Shown piece after piece: positions 8,478-16,177 of a stretch of 56,951 nt of DNA. The notes below the pieces were generated by a model. It ran no database searches and had not been told where the DNA came from. It worked only from the letters and a program-made list of their open reading frames with translations. The stretch lies in NCBI GenBank assembly GCA_022801435.1, contig JAAWSG010000008.1, forward strand, positions 1 through 56,951, written 5' to 3'. Made by a program: the position numbers and the translations under genes. Position 1 is the first letter of the stretch. Each line of letters starts with the position of its first letter. Source of the stretch: Lawsonibacter sp. (GTDB taxonomy: Bacteria; Bacillota; Clostridia; Oscillospirales; Oscillospiraceae).

Positions 8478-8984
8478 TCAGGGCATTCGTACCCCCAAAA
8501 TATGGATAAACCGCACCTTTTTTGCGGGGTAGGTATTCAGGGGCCGGTAGTCCGTATCCTGGCTGTGGGCGGCCACCAGGATTCCGGCGGGGTCTGGCGG
8601 ATCGCTCACCGCCACCACCACTGGGTTATGGCTGTACACCTCCCCGGCCAGGCACAGCTGCACAAAATCCCCGGGCCGGAGCTGTCTCAGGGAGCAGCTA
8701 TCCCCCACTGGCCCCGGTCCCCCCTCCCGTTGGGTAAGGAAATTGTAGAAATAGGGCACTCCGCTCCAGGCAGGCGCGCGGCTGGAGAGGCTGTTGTAGT
8801 ACCAGCCAAAGGTGGGGGTGTAGTTCATGACTCCAGTACCTGCATAGAGGCACTGGGAGGCAAAATTCGTACAATCTCCCCCCAGATCCTCAAAGTCGTA
8901 GTACTGTGGATTCCGTCCGTAGGCCCAGCGGTGGGCGTAAAGGACTGCGGCTTTCCGGTCATAGGGGGCCAGGCGCACAGGCAT
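8478..8984 (-). CDS. Putative amidase-domain protein (Amidase_6-like, cysteine hydrolase fold)
   Basis: This 168-residue protein resembles the putative amidase domain found in many Firmicute spore and cell-wall proteins. It has the motif GDCTNFASQCLYAG around residues 36-49, whose Cys is the probable nucleophile, a Tyr/Trp-rich stretch after it, and a SHNPVVV segment near 118 that would supply the catalytic His. It carries no signal peptide or wall-binding domain, so it is the bare domain and probably acts in the cytoplasm or mother cell. GAGGAG lies 9 bases before the ATG. Substrate is unknown; cell-wall peptide hydrolysis is only a family-based suggestion. Confidence 0.75.
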   Translation of the reverse strand: MPVRLAPYDRKAAVLYAHRWAYGRNPQYYDFEDLGGDCTNFASQCLYAGTGVMNYTPTFGWYYNSLSSRAPAWSGVPYFYNFLTQREGGPGPVGDSCSLRQLRPGDFVQLCLAGEVYSHNPVVVAVSDPPDPAGILVAAHSQDTDYRPLNTYPAKKVRFIHILGVRMP

Positions 8985-9041
8985 AGGTCAGCACTCCTCT
9001 CCTGTCCCTATCCTATGCAGAGTGTTAAGGGAAAGTGCTTG

Positions 9042-9827
9042 TCAATCAAGAACCATCTGGATGATATTCCGGACCCACCCCCACATGTGAGGGAACTCCT
9101 GCTTCACCGTATACCAGACATCCTCCGTGTGATATCCATACTGCTGCAAATAGGAGAACGCCCCCTTCGCAGTCTCTTTTCCCACTGCAATGTGCCCATA
9201 TGCGGAGCTGCCAATGGCCAGCCCCCTGGAGACCGCGCCCCCGCCGATGGCCAGGTAGTTGGACAAAGCCCCTCCCCCTATGGCCAGCCACTGTCCCACC
9301 GCGCAGCCGCCCAGGGCAAAGCCGCCAATCGCCACTCCGCCCAAGGCAATCAGCCCCAGACTGAGGCCTCCAAAGGCGAACAGCAGACCTGCGCTGACAC
9401 CCCCCAGGGAGACCAGGCCCAGAGAGCAGCCGCCAATGGCCACCACCCCCACCGCACAGTTTCCAACGGCGATGATCCCCTTTGCCAGCTTGGGTCCAAA
9501 GCCCAGACGGACGTGAATAAGCGGCAGGCCAAACACCTTTACAGGACTGACGTATTCATAGTATACGCCCAACGACCGTACTCCTGGGGCCCTTCTGCCG
9601 TTCTGGAGCGTCTCGCCGGTATCCTCCTCCCCCTCCAGTCCCACCAGCCGGTCGATAGACATACCAAAAAGCTTTGCCAACTCTATCAGCTTCTCCAGTT
9701 CTGGGGTACTCTGTCCCAGCTCCCATTTGGAAACCGTCTGCCGGGTCACATTGATTTGATTTCCAAGTTCCTCCTGAGACCAGCCCCGCTGCTTGCGCAG
9801 GGTAATCAGATGTTCTGAAAAGTTCAT
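9042..9827 (-). CDS. XRE-family regulator with a long glycine-rich repeat tail
   Basis: Residues 5-60 form a Cro/C1-type helix-turn-helix (WSQEELGNQINVTRQTVSKW, then STPELEKLIELAKLFGMSID). After a short linker, residues about 105-225 consist of imperfect 6-8-residue repeats built on the pattern xxG-hydrophobic-A-I-G-G, for example VVAIGGCSLGLVSLGGVSAG. A non-repetitive tail (about 226-261) ends the protein. The repeats look like a beta-solenoid or a membrane-contacting glycine-zipper surface more than a ligand-binding domain; which one is undecided. AAGGAGG precedes the ATG. The promoter carries two copies of GTCAACCAA, consistent with autoregulation. Similar HTH-plus-repeat proteins occur in Clostridia, but I know no function. 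Confidence 0.85.
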   Translation of the reverse strand: MNFSEHLITLRKQRGWSQEELGNQINVTRQTVSKWELGQSTPELEKLIELAKLFGMSIDRLVGLEGEEDTGETLQNGRRAPGVRSLGVYYEYVSPVKVFGLPLIHVRLGFGPKLAKGIIAVGNCAVGVVAIGGCSLGLVSLGGVSAGLLFAFGGLSLGLIALGGVAIGGFALGGCAVGQWLAIGGGALSNYLAIGGGAVSRGLAIGSSAYGHIAVGKETAKGAFSYLQQYGYHTEDVWYTVKQEFPHMWGWVRNIIQMVLD

Positions 9828-9853
9828 GGAATAGACCTCCTTCTCTGCTCCCT

Positions 9854-9911
9854 ACCATAACAAATCTTCACCGCTCCGTCAACCAAACACCCCTGGAAAT
9901 CTGTCAACCAA
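9854..9911 (-). promoter_or_regulatory. Promoter and candidate operator of the XRE gene
   Basis: On the minus strand TTGACG (9877-9882) and TATGGT (9854-9859) are 17 bases apart. The motif GTCAACCAA occurs at 9878-9886, overlapping the -35 box, and again at 9903-9911, 25 bases away. GTTAAC follows at 9913-9918 and another GTCAAC starts at 9961. Repeats at such spacing are typical of operator sites bound by XRE-type dimers. The gap to 10071 otherwise shows nothing recognisable. Confidence 0.55.
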
Positions 9912-10071
9912 CGTTAACATGGGGCTGATTTCCGCTCTTTGCGAACCTCCATGCCGTCTGGTCAACAAAATCAAGTTTTTGTTTATCTTTAACGCATCCA
10001 CAAAGACAGGGATTCCATGGTATTCCCGTACTTTGAGGAATGGAATGTACCCTCGAAAGGATTGGGGAAAT

Positions 10072-11502
10072 TTAGGATGGAAACTCCTGGTAAGGGACAA
10101 AACGGAAGGATACATCCCACGGCTCCTCACGATAGACCAGATAGCAGATATCCCCTTTGCTCACCTGTTCGTTCGCTGTCCAGCCGCGAAAGGGCACGAG
10201 CGGGAGGGTAACCTCCTCTGCCCCCTGCGCCGCCTGGACCTGGGCATATACGAGCCGCTGGTGGTAGACCCGAAAGTTCGCCCCATAGACACCAATCATC
10301 AGAACACAGACCAAAAGCCCCGGCATCCAGATGTGGCGCAGCGCAGGAAACCCCTGTCTTCGGGCCTCCTGCCACAGCACAGCCGCAATCAAGGTCAAGA
10401 TCACATAGCTGGGAAATAAATTGCGGGACTCCACCGGCGACACCACCAGCAGCGGACCATTCAGCCCGCACAAGGCCAGCACCCCGGCCAGGACCTGCCG
10501 GCGGGCCCTCCCTCCCCTCCATTGGGCCAGCAGGACGAGCCAGACCAGTGCCAGGGCGCAGGCCAGTATCCGATGCCTGCCGGAGTATGCGCTGTAGTCC
10601 TGGAAGCAGTCCCAGAGCGTATCCGCAATGCAGAGCAGATGGATGGGGACCAGCACCGCGGCCCAGGGCTTCCAGCGCCTCCCCTGCTGCCGCAGAAGAA
10701 AGAGCAGCAGAACACTGAGCAGAAGGGCAAGCGCCGCCGGGCGGATCAGGGCGTCCGTCAGGATCACGGTCAGATTCCGCTCCACCAGCTCCAGCCCAAC
10801 CGCCCGTGAGTCACTTCCCACTTGGGAGTAGCCGGGATGGGAGAACATGAGGGCCGTTCCCAAGACCGCGCCCAAGGCCACTGTCCAGGCCGCCGTCTTC
10901 CGGCCCTGGTCCTCCTTGGATGCCTGTACCGCGAAAGCGGCTCCCCCGAGACACAGAAGAATGGTGACAGGCTCCAAAAACAGACAGCAGCAGAGGGTCA
11001 TCAAAAAGCAGGCGGCAGGATTGGGCCGCTCGTCCCGGAGCAGCTCCAGCAGCATCAAAATCCCCACCATGGGCAGAAGATAATTGACAAAACCGGCCCC
11101 CCAGGCGTACACCTGCTGCCAAATCCCCCGGGGGGCCAGCAGGACCAGAGAGAACGCGAGGGCCAGCCCGCCGCTCCCGTTCGCCCCGTTGGAGAACCGC
11201 CTGCCCAGCAGAATGGTCAGCCCCGCCAGCCCGCCGCCCAACAGCAGCCCCCGCAGGAAGCCAAATGATGTAAAATACAGCTTGCCCTGGAGCACGCCCA
11301 GCAGATTGCCCAGGTAGCGGCCGTTCGCCGGGACCCCCACCACCGGGAGCCCCTCGGTGATGGGTCTGGTGAGCAGAAGATCGCCCAGGGAGTCAAACCG
11401 CCAATATACAAAGTAGCAGTCATCACATTCCGGGACAAAGAGCAGTCCCAACACCAAAAACAGACACAAAAACAGGACTGGATACCGTTTATTCGCGCGC
11501 AC
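10072..11502 (-). CDS. Polytopic membrane protein, possibly a DUF6056/GT-C-like protein
   Basis: A 476-residue protein with about 11-12 hydrophobic segments. The opening hydrophobic helix is followed by an acidic loop (VPECDDC) and a conserved-looking NGRYLGNLLG segment. That resembles lipid-linked glycosyltransferases of the GT-C type or the DUF6056 group, where an acidic first loop is often catalytic. The C-terminal ~60 residues are extracytoplasmic-like (PLVPFRGWTANEQVSKGDIC). The start is GTG with AAGGGAG 8 bases before it. It lies downstream of fba but a hairpin at 11526-11551 separates them, so it may be transcribed alone. Family assignment is tentative. Confidence 0.6.
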   Translation of the reverse strand: MRANKRYPVLFLCLFLVLGLLFVPECDDCYFVYWRFDSLGDLLLTRPITEGLPVVGVPANGRYLGNLLGVLQGKLYFTSFGFLRGLLLGGGLAGLTILLGRRFSNGANGSGGLALAFSLVLLAPRGIWQQVYAWGAGFVNYLLPMVGILMLLELLRDERPNPAACFLMTLCCCLFLEPVTILLCLGGAAFAVQASKEDQGRKTAAWTVALGAVLGTALMFSHPGYSQVGSDSRAVGLELVERNLTVILTDALIRPAALALLLSVLLLFLLRQQGRRWKPWAAVLVPIHLLCIADTLWDCFQDYSAYSGRHRILACALALVWLVLLAQWRGGRARRQVLAGVLALCGLNGPLLVVSPVESRNLFPSYVILTLIAAVLWQEARRQGFPALRHIWMPGLLVCVLMIGVYGANFRVYHQRLVYAQVQAAQGAEEVTLPLVPFRGWTANEQVSKGDICYLVYREEPWDVSFRFVPYQEFPS

Positions 11503-11525
11503 TGCGGTTACTCCCTTCCATGAAA

Positions 11526-11551
11526 GAAGCAGCAGCTTGCGCTGCTGCTTC
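11526..11551 (-). terminator. Probable terminator after fba
   Basis: GAAGCAGCAGC (11526-11536) pairs perfectly with GCTGCTGCTTC (11541-11551) across a 4-base loop. On the minus strand the stem runs into TTCTTTC, a weak U-tract. It sits between fba and the start of the downstream membrane protein gene, so it may be leaky. Confidence 0.6.
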
Positions 11552-11579
11552 TGAACTATATCCTGCCTCGGGGAACGGA

Positions 11580-12548
11580 TTAAGCCTTGCCGTTGCAGCC
11601 CAGGACATCCACCAGCTTGTGGCGGACCAGCTCCTTGATGTTGGCGCGGGCGGGCTTGAGGTACTGGCGGGGGTCAAAGTGGTCAGGGTGCTCGCTGAAG
11701 TACTGACGCACTGTGCCGGTCAGGGCCAGCCGCAGGTCGGAGTCGATGTTGATCTTACACACCGCACTCTCGGCAGCCTTGCGCAGCTGGGACTCGGGAA
11801 TCCCCACGGCATCGGGCATCTTGCCGCCGTTCCCGTTGATCATCTTCACATACTCCTGGGGCACGCTGGAGGAGCCGTGGAGCACAATGGGGAAACCGGG
11901 CAGGCGCTTGACGACCTCGTCCAGGATGTCGAAGCGCAGGGGGGGCGGAACGAGCTCCCCCTTCTCGTTGCGGGTACACTGGGCGGCGGTGAACTTGTAG
12001 GCGCCGTGGCTGGTTCCGATGGCGATGGCCAGGGAGTCGCAGCCGGTCTTGGAGACGAACTCCTCCACCTCCTCGGGGCGGGTGTAGTGGGAGGCCTCCG
12101 CGGAGACATTGACATCGTCCTCCACACCGGCCAGCGCGCCCAGCTCCGCCTCGACAACGACGCCGTGGTCATGGGCGTACTCCACAACCTTCTTGGTCCC
12201 CTCGATGTTCTCGGCGAAGGGCTTGGAGGACAGGTCGATCATGACGGAGGTAAAGCCGTCATCAATGCAGGACTTGCAGGTCTCAAAGCTGTCGCCGTGG
12301 TCCAGGTGGAGCACGATGGGGATCTCGGGGCACTCAATGACAGCGGCCTCCACCAGCTTGACCAGGTAGGTGCGGTTGGCATAGGCCCGGGCGCCCTTGG
12401 AGACCTGGAGGATCACAGGGGCCTTCTCCTCACGGCAGGCCTCGGTGATGCCCTGGATGATCTCCATGTTGTTGACGTTGAAGGCTCCGATGGCGTAACC
12501 GCCGTGATAGGCCTTCTTGAACATTTCGGTAGAAGTAACAAGGGGCAT
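11580..12548 (-). CDS. fba: Class II fructose-1,6-bisphosphate aldolase
   Basis: This 322-residue zinc enzyme interconverts fructose-1,6-bisphosphate with dihydroxyacetone phosphate and glyceraldehyde-3-phosphate in glycolysis. Zinc and catalytic motifs are visible: LHLDHGDSFETC near residues 80-91, VVEAELGALAG (131-141), GTSHGAYKF near 178-186 and IVLHGSSS near 221-228. It has the long form with a C-terminal extension (EHPDHFDPRQYLKPARANIK) common in Firmicutes. AAGGAGG precedes the ATG. A promoter is readable upstream. The PPi-type phosphofructokinase gene is about 860 bases away in divergent orientation, so two consecutive glycolytic steps sit close together. Confidence 0.97.
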   Translation of the reverse strand: MPLVTSTEMFKKAYHGGYAIGAFNVNNMEIIQGITEACREEKAPVILQVSKGARAYANRTYLVKLVEAAVIECPEIPIVLHLDHGDSFETCKSCIDDGFTSVMIDLSSKPFAENIEGTKKVVEYAHDHGVVVEAELGALAGVEDDVNVSAEASHYTRPEEVEEFVSKTGCDSLAIAIGTSHGAYKFTAAQCTRNEKGELVPPPLRFDILDEVVKRLPGFPIVLHGSSSVPQEYVKMINGNGGKMPDAVGIPESQLRKAAESAVCKINIDSDLRLALTGTVRQYFSEHPDHFDPRQYLKPARANIKELVRHKLVDVLGCNGKA

Positions 12549-12580
12549 GGAAATAACCTCCTTATAATTTGGTCTTCTTT

Positions 12581-12608
12581 ATTTTACCACATTTTCCCCA
12601 GATTGCAA
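12581..12608 (-). promoter_or_regulatory. Probable fba promoter
   Basis: On the minus strand TTGCAA (12603-12608) and TAAAAT (12581-12586) are separated by 16 bases, about 30 bases upstream of the fba start codon, with an AAGGAGG ribosome binding site in between. Confidence 0.55.
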
Positions 12609-12841
12609 CCTCCAACCGGGAAAAATCTCCCCATGGACAGGCCGTTGTTTTGTGGGTTTTGTGAATCAGTCCCCGTCATAGGGGACCGCGCCAGGAACTT
12701 TACCGGCGCGCCGGGGTTGGGGGACTCCTCCTCATACTGGTAGTCGTAGACCAGGATTGCCGCGTTGCAGGGCCGCTCCAACCTTCGAGGAAAAAGCTTC
12801 TCAGTTCCATTGCTGAATTCCTCCTGCGCTTTGTGCTGCAA
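12609..12841 (-). other. Gap between DUF5713 and fba with a possible small or decayed ORF
   Basis: No standard gene is recognised in this 230-base stretch. An AGGAGG begins near 12819 on the minus strand and leads into a 36-codon frame that starts MELRSFFLEGWSG at about 12810 and stops near 12700. A second frame over the same bases continues further and has protein-like composition (AILVYDYQYEEESPNPGAPV). The pattern could be a small gene broken by one frameshift, or a non-coding spacer. It has no recognisable homology. Confidence 0.3.
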
Positions 12842-12844
12842 TAT

Positions 12845-13171
12845 TTACCAGTCGCGCTCCCGGATGGCGGTCTCCACCCCGATGTCGATGTGGAACCATT
12901 GCAGAATGTAGTCCACCGTCTCCCCGATGCTCTCCCGGGCCTCGGTCTCCAACTCGCTGTCATGCGCCTCAAACTCTTCCTCCAGGTCATTGATGGCCAG
13001 CGTCATCGCATCAAACTTTGCCTGGATCTTTTCGGTGTCCTGTTCCCCTGTCTCCAGGAACGCGATCACATCCCACACCAAAGCCTTTACCTTGTCCACC
13101 AAAAAATCCGGAAAATACCCGTCCCGGTACATGCGGTCCAGCAGCTTATACGCTTTGTCAAATTCTTTCAA
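12845..13171 (-). CDS. DUF5713-like small protein
   Basis: A 108-residue acidic, helical, soluble protein. Its opening (LLDRMYRDGYFPDFLVDKVK) resembles the DUF5713 family of unknown function. The rest is Glu/Asp-rich helices and ends in RERDW. The start is TTG, chosen because AGGAGGG lies 6-7 bases upstream and the family begins there. It is divergent from the phosphofructokinase gene and upstream of fba in the same direction, but the fba promoter lies between them. No function can be assigned. Confidence 0.7.
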   Translation of the reverse strand: MKEFDKAYKLLDRMYRDGYFPDFLVDKVKALVWDVIAFLETGEQDTEKIQAKFDAMTLAINDLEEEFEAHDSELETEARESIGETVDYILQWFHIDIGVETAIRERDW

Positions 13172-13317
13172 ATGGATCCCTCCTATCTCTGCCGTACATG
13201 CACAGCGTCCTCCCGCCCCATGGCAAAATCCCTTCCACTTCTATGATTTTGCTGGAACGACTCTGATTTTACCACCACCGCCCCCAAAAATCAAGGCAAG
13301 GTCGGCTATTCTTCCCG

Positions 13318-13346
13318 TTTACAAGGGCGCTGGTTTTTGCTATAAT
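13318..13346 (+). promoter_or_regulatory. Promoter of the phosphofructokinase gene
   Basis: TTTACA (13318-13323) and a perfect TATAAT (13341-13346) are spaced by 17 bases, 60 bases upstream of the start codon. This is the only strong promoter in the gap with the divergent DUF5713 gene. Confidence 0.72.
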
Positions 13347-13406
13347 ATTCCTGTCCAAGTTATCACCCATCCCACAAAGGATATTTTGAATTTGGAGGTA
13401 ATCAAC

Positions 13407-14648
13407 ATGAGCAACACATTGAAGGGCGCCCTGATCATCGGTCAGTCCGGCGGCCCCACCTCGGTCATCAACGCCAGCGCCTACGGAGTCATCCGCACCG
13501 CTCTGGACTGTCCCGACATCACCGCCGTATACGGAGCGGCTCACGGCATCAAGGGAGTGCTCAACGACAAGCTGTACGACATGGGCCAGGAGGACGCCAA
13601 GGAGCTGGAGCTGCTGCTCAACACCCCCTCCTCCGAGCTGGGCTCCTGCCGCTATAAGATTGCGGACCCCGACCAGGACGACACCGACTACAAGCGTATC
13701 TTGGAAATTTTCAAAAAATACGATGTGCGCTACTTCTTCTACAACGGCGGCAACGACTCCATGGACACCTGCAACAAAATTTCCAAGTATATGCAGAAGG
13801 TGGGCTACGAGTGCCGCATCATGGGTGTGCCCAAGACCATTGACAACGACCTGTTCGGCACCGACCATTGCCCCGGCTTCGCCTCCGCCGCCAAGTATAT
13901 CGCCACCTCCTGCGCTGAGGTATACAAGGACGCCCGGGTGTATGACACCGGTATGGTGACCATCATTGAGATCATGGGCCGTCACGCCGGCTGGCTGGCT
14001 GGCGCCGCCGCTTTGGCCGGTGTAGCGGGCTGCGCGCCCGACCTGGTCTACCTGCCCGAGGTGGACTTCGACATGGACAAATTCCTGACCGATGTGGACG
14101 CCATTTACAAGAAAAACGGCAACTGCATTGTGGCCGTGTCTGAGGGCATCCACTACGCCGACGGCTCCTTCGTCTCTGAGGCCAAGACCTCCGCCACCGA
14201 CGGCTTCGGACACGCTCAGCTGGGCGGTCTGGCGGCTCTGCTGGCCAGTGTGGTCAAGGAGAAGACCGGCGCTAAGGTCCGGGGCATTGAGCTCTCCCTC
14301 CTCCAGCGCTGCGGGGCGCACGTGGCCTCCCGCACCGATATTGACGAGTCCTTCCTGGCCGGCAAGACCGCTGTGGAGGCCGCCGTCGCCGGTGAGACCG
14401 ACAAGATGGTGGGCTTTGAGTGCTCCCGCGAGGGCGGCAAGTACTCCTGCAAAACCAAGCTGTTCAACCTGTCCGAGGTGGCCAACTTCGAGAAGAAGGT
14501 CCCCCTGGAGTGGATCAACGCCGAGCACAACGGTGTCACCCAGGCCTTCATCGACTACGCCCTCCCCCTCATCCAGGGAGACGCCCAGGCCCCCACTGAG
14601 CACGCCCTCCCCCGCTTCGCCCGCCTGAAAAAGGTTCTGGCCAAGTAA
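13407..14648 (+). CDS. pfp: 6-phosphofructokinase, pyrophosphate-dependent type
   Basis: This 413-residue enzyme phosphorylates fructose-6-phosphate to fructose-1,6-bisphosphate. The phosphoryl-donor motif reads GGNDSMDT, where ATP enzymes have GGDGS: the Asp at the second Gly position blocks ATP and favours pyrophosphate. PKTIDND also carries the Lys where ATP enzymes have Gly, again the PPi type, which is reversible. EIMGRHAGWLAG and the C-terminal half match the clostridial family. I chose the start MSNTLKGALIIG because GGAGG sits 8 bases before it; the frame stays open upstream but lacks family similarity. Donor use is inferred from two residues, not measured. Confidence 0.92.
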   Translation: MSNTLKGALIIGQSGGPTSVINASAYGVIRTALDCPDITAVYGAAHGIKGVLNDKLYDMGQEDAKELELLLNTPSSELGSCRYKIADPDQDDTDYKRILEIFKKYDVRYFFYNGGNDSMDTCNKISKYMQKVGYECRIMGVPKTIDNDLFGTDHCPGFASAAKYIATSCAEVYKDARVYDTGMVTIIEIMGRHAGWLAGAAALAGVAGCAPDLVYLPEVDFDMDKFLTDVDAIYKKNGNCIVAVSEGIHYADGSFVSEAKTSATDGFGHAQLGGLAALLASVVKEKTGAKVRGIELSLLQRCGAHVASRTDIDESFLAGKTAVEAAVAGETDKMVGFECSREGGKYSCKTKLFNLSEVANFEKKVPLEWINAEHNGVTQAFIDYALPLIQGDAQAPTEHALPRFARLKKVLAK

Positions 14649-14656
14649 TAATCCAC

Positions 14657-14694
14657 GACCCGTCCCCCTTCCCCGGGAGACGGGTCATTTTTTG
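14657..14694 (+). terminator. Intrinsic terminator after pfp
   Basis: GACCCGTC (14657-14664) pairs with GACGGGTC (14679-14686) and is followed by a T-run (14688-14694). It begins 9 bases after the stop codon. Confidence 0.88.
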
Positions 14695-14720
14695 TGATTG
14701 ACCCCTTATTAGGCATCAAC

Positions 14721-14829
14721 AGCACGGTCCGTTCCGGCTGGAGCGGGCCGTGCTCTTTTATATACCGCGTGGATGATGGCGGACACGTTCCCGGCGTGCG
14801 CTGCAGGGACACGGCAAGTTGTGTCCCTG
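14721..14829. other. Two further hairpins in the pfp-to-14853 gap
   Basis: AGCACGGTCC (14721-14730) pairs with GGGCCGTGCT (14745-14754) and is followed on the plus strand by CTTTTAT, resembling a second, weaker terminator. CAGGGACAC (14804-14812) pairs with GTGTCCCTG (14821-14829) with an 8-base loop and no T-run on either side. The second hairpin lies just beyond the stop codon of the convergent minus-strand gene and may protect or end that transcript. No gene is seen here. Confidence 0.4.
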
Positions 14830-14852
14830 TATTGGCAGCAGCCCATAGCCCT

Positions 14853-16028
14853 TTACCAAAGCTGGTAATGGTCCGACACCGAAAACACCTGAGCCAGCAC
14901 CAAATCCTCCAGCTTGCTCCCGCCATTGAGGGCGTTGCTCAACACATGACTCATGGCGCTGGTCTCCACAATGGACATCATCTGCTCTCGGGTGGGGCGG
15001 TCCTGGGCCAGATGCTCCTGAATCGCCGCGTACACGGGGGCCCAGGCCCGGAACTGGGTAAACCAGATATGCACCGGCTCCTCTTCTCCGGCGCAGAGGC
15101 TAAACTGACTGAAGGTCTTGACCTCTGACAGGATGGTATGGGTAAACTGCTCCGGCAAAAAGCTAAACACGTCCTCCGCCAGAGATGGGTCCGGGGACAG
15201 GCGTTTCAGCTTATCCGGAATGCTGTCGTGCTTCGCTCCGCCCTCAAACAGCCGGATTGCCTGCCGGGTCAGCTCCTTGGCCTGGTCCCAGGTGTAGGGG
15301 CAGGCGGCGTCCTCCTCCTGGACCAGGACCACGTACTGCTTGGCGGACTTTATAGGCTTCCCATCCAGGGGCCAGTTTTTCGCAATCTCCTCCAAGGTCT
15401 TGGTGAGCTCGGGGACCACCCAGCCGTTAATCCGCACCTCGCAGGAGGTATCCCCGCCGCTGAGGTGGGCCAGATAGAGCTTGACCCAGTAGACCTTCTG
15501 AGTCCCCAGGCAGTCCAGCACCGCCCGCTCCATCACGCTCCACAGGTCCTGGCGGTTGGGGGGCTCCTGGTCGTTGATGAGCAGCAGGCCGGAGGTGCTG
15601 GCCCGGAAGCGGCGGCTCCTCCCCCAGAGCTCCACCGGGGCGGTCTGTTGTCCCTCCCCTCTCAGGGCGGGGAGCAGAGCGTCCAGCACCGATTCCACCA
15701 TCTGCCGGGCGGCAAACTGGGCCTTCCCCTGGTCGCCCTCCACCACCCAGGCGGTGGACTCCACCAGCGGGCCGAAGAAATCCGGGTGCTCCAGCGTCGC
15801 CTCCATGCGGAACTGCGGGCCGTCCAGCTCGGGGAAGCACACCTCCATGGTCAGACCTCCGCTGTTGGGAAAGTACAGCTTCTCCTCCTCCAGCACCGCT
15901 CCGGGGACCTGCTCCGCCACACAGCGAAGCACCCGCTCCTCCAGGGATATTTGCTTCTCTGCCGGGGGAGCTGGGGGAGCAGGAGGCGCTTCCCTCTTTT
16001 TTCCAAACCATCCAAACACATCCATCAC
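14853..16028 (-). CDS. Uncharacterised soluble protein with Pro/Ala-rich N-terminal linker
   Basis: A 391-residue protein I do not recognise with confidence. Residues 1-10 (MMDVFGWFGK) are followed by a Pro/Ala linker (about 14-23) and two alpha/beta parts: about 28-150 (LEERVLRCVAEQVPG, GGLTMEVCFPELDGPQFRME) and 150-390. It has no signal peptide, no membrane segment and no obvious catalytic motif. Conserved-looking acidic and aromatic patches include FRASTSGLLLINDQEPPN. It is transcribed alone, convergent with pfp and divergent from dinB. It may belong to one of the DUF families found beside stand-alone housekeeping genes; no function is proposed. Confidence 0.6.
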   Translation of the reverse strand: MMDVFGWFGKKREAPPAPPAPPAEKQISLEERVLRCVAEQVPGAVLEEEKLYFPNSGGLTMEVCFPELDGPQFRMEATLEHPDFFGPLVESTAWVVEGDQGKAQFAARQMVESVLDALLPALRGEGQQTAPVELWGRSRRFRASTSGLLLINDQEPPNRQDLWSVMERAVLDCLGTQKVYWVKLYLAHLSGGDTSCEVRINGWVVPELTKTLEEIAKNWPLDGKPIKSAKQYVVLVQEEDAACPYTWDQAKELTRQAIRLFEGGAKHDSIPDKLKRLSPDPSLAEDVFSFLPEQFTHTILSEVKTFSQFSLCAGEEEPVHIWFTQFRAWAPVYAAIQEHLAQDRPTREQMMSIVETSAMSHVLSNALNGGSKLEDLVLAQVFSVSDHYQLW

Positions 16029-16101
16029 CTGTCTTTCTTCCAGTCTGATTGAATCCTGTCCACAGTTTATCAGCTTTTCCTTCCTTTGTCAACCGCGCTT
16101 A

Positions 16102-16140
16102 GAACATCAGTTTGACTTTTCCTGCCCCGTTGGGTATAAT
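16102..16140 (+). promoter_or_regulatory. dinB promoter with overlapping LexA-box-like sequence
   Basis: TTGACT (16112-16117) and TATAAT (16135-16140) are spaced by 17 bases. Overlapping the -35 box is GAAC-ATCA-GTTT (16102-16113), which fits the core GAAC-N4-GTTY of the Firmicute LexA/DinR box, although flanking positions deviate. This suggests SOS control of dinB. Confidence 0.6.
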
Positions 16141-16177
16141 AAACTCATTCAGCCGGAATTGTCAGGGAGGGGCTGCT

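Noticed and set aside
9828-10071. Possible small gene between the XRE gene and the membrane protein gene
   Set aside because: Frames here have no ribosome binding site and cover the XRE promoter and operator-like motif.
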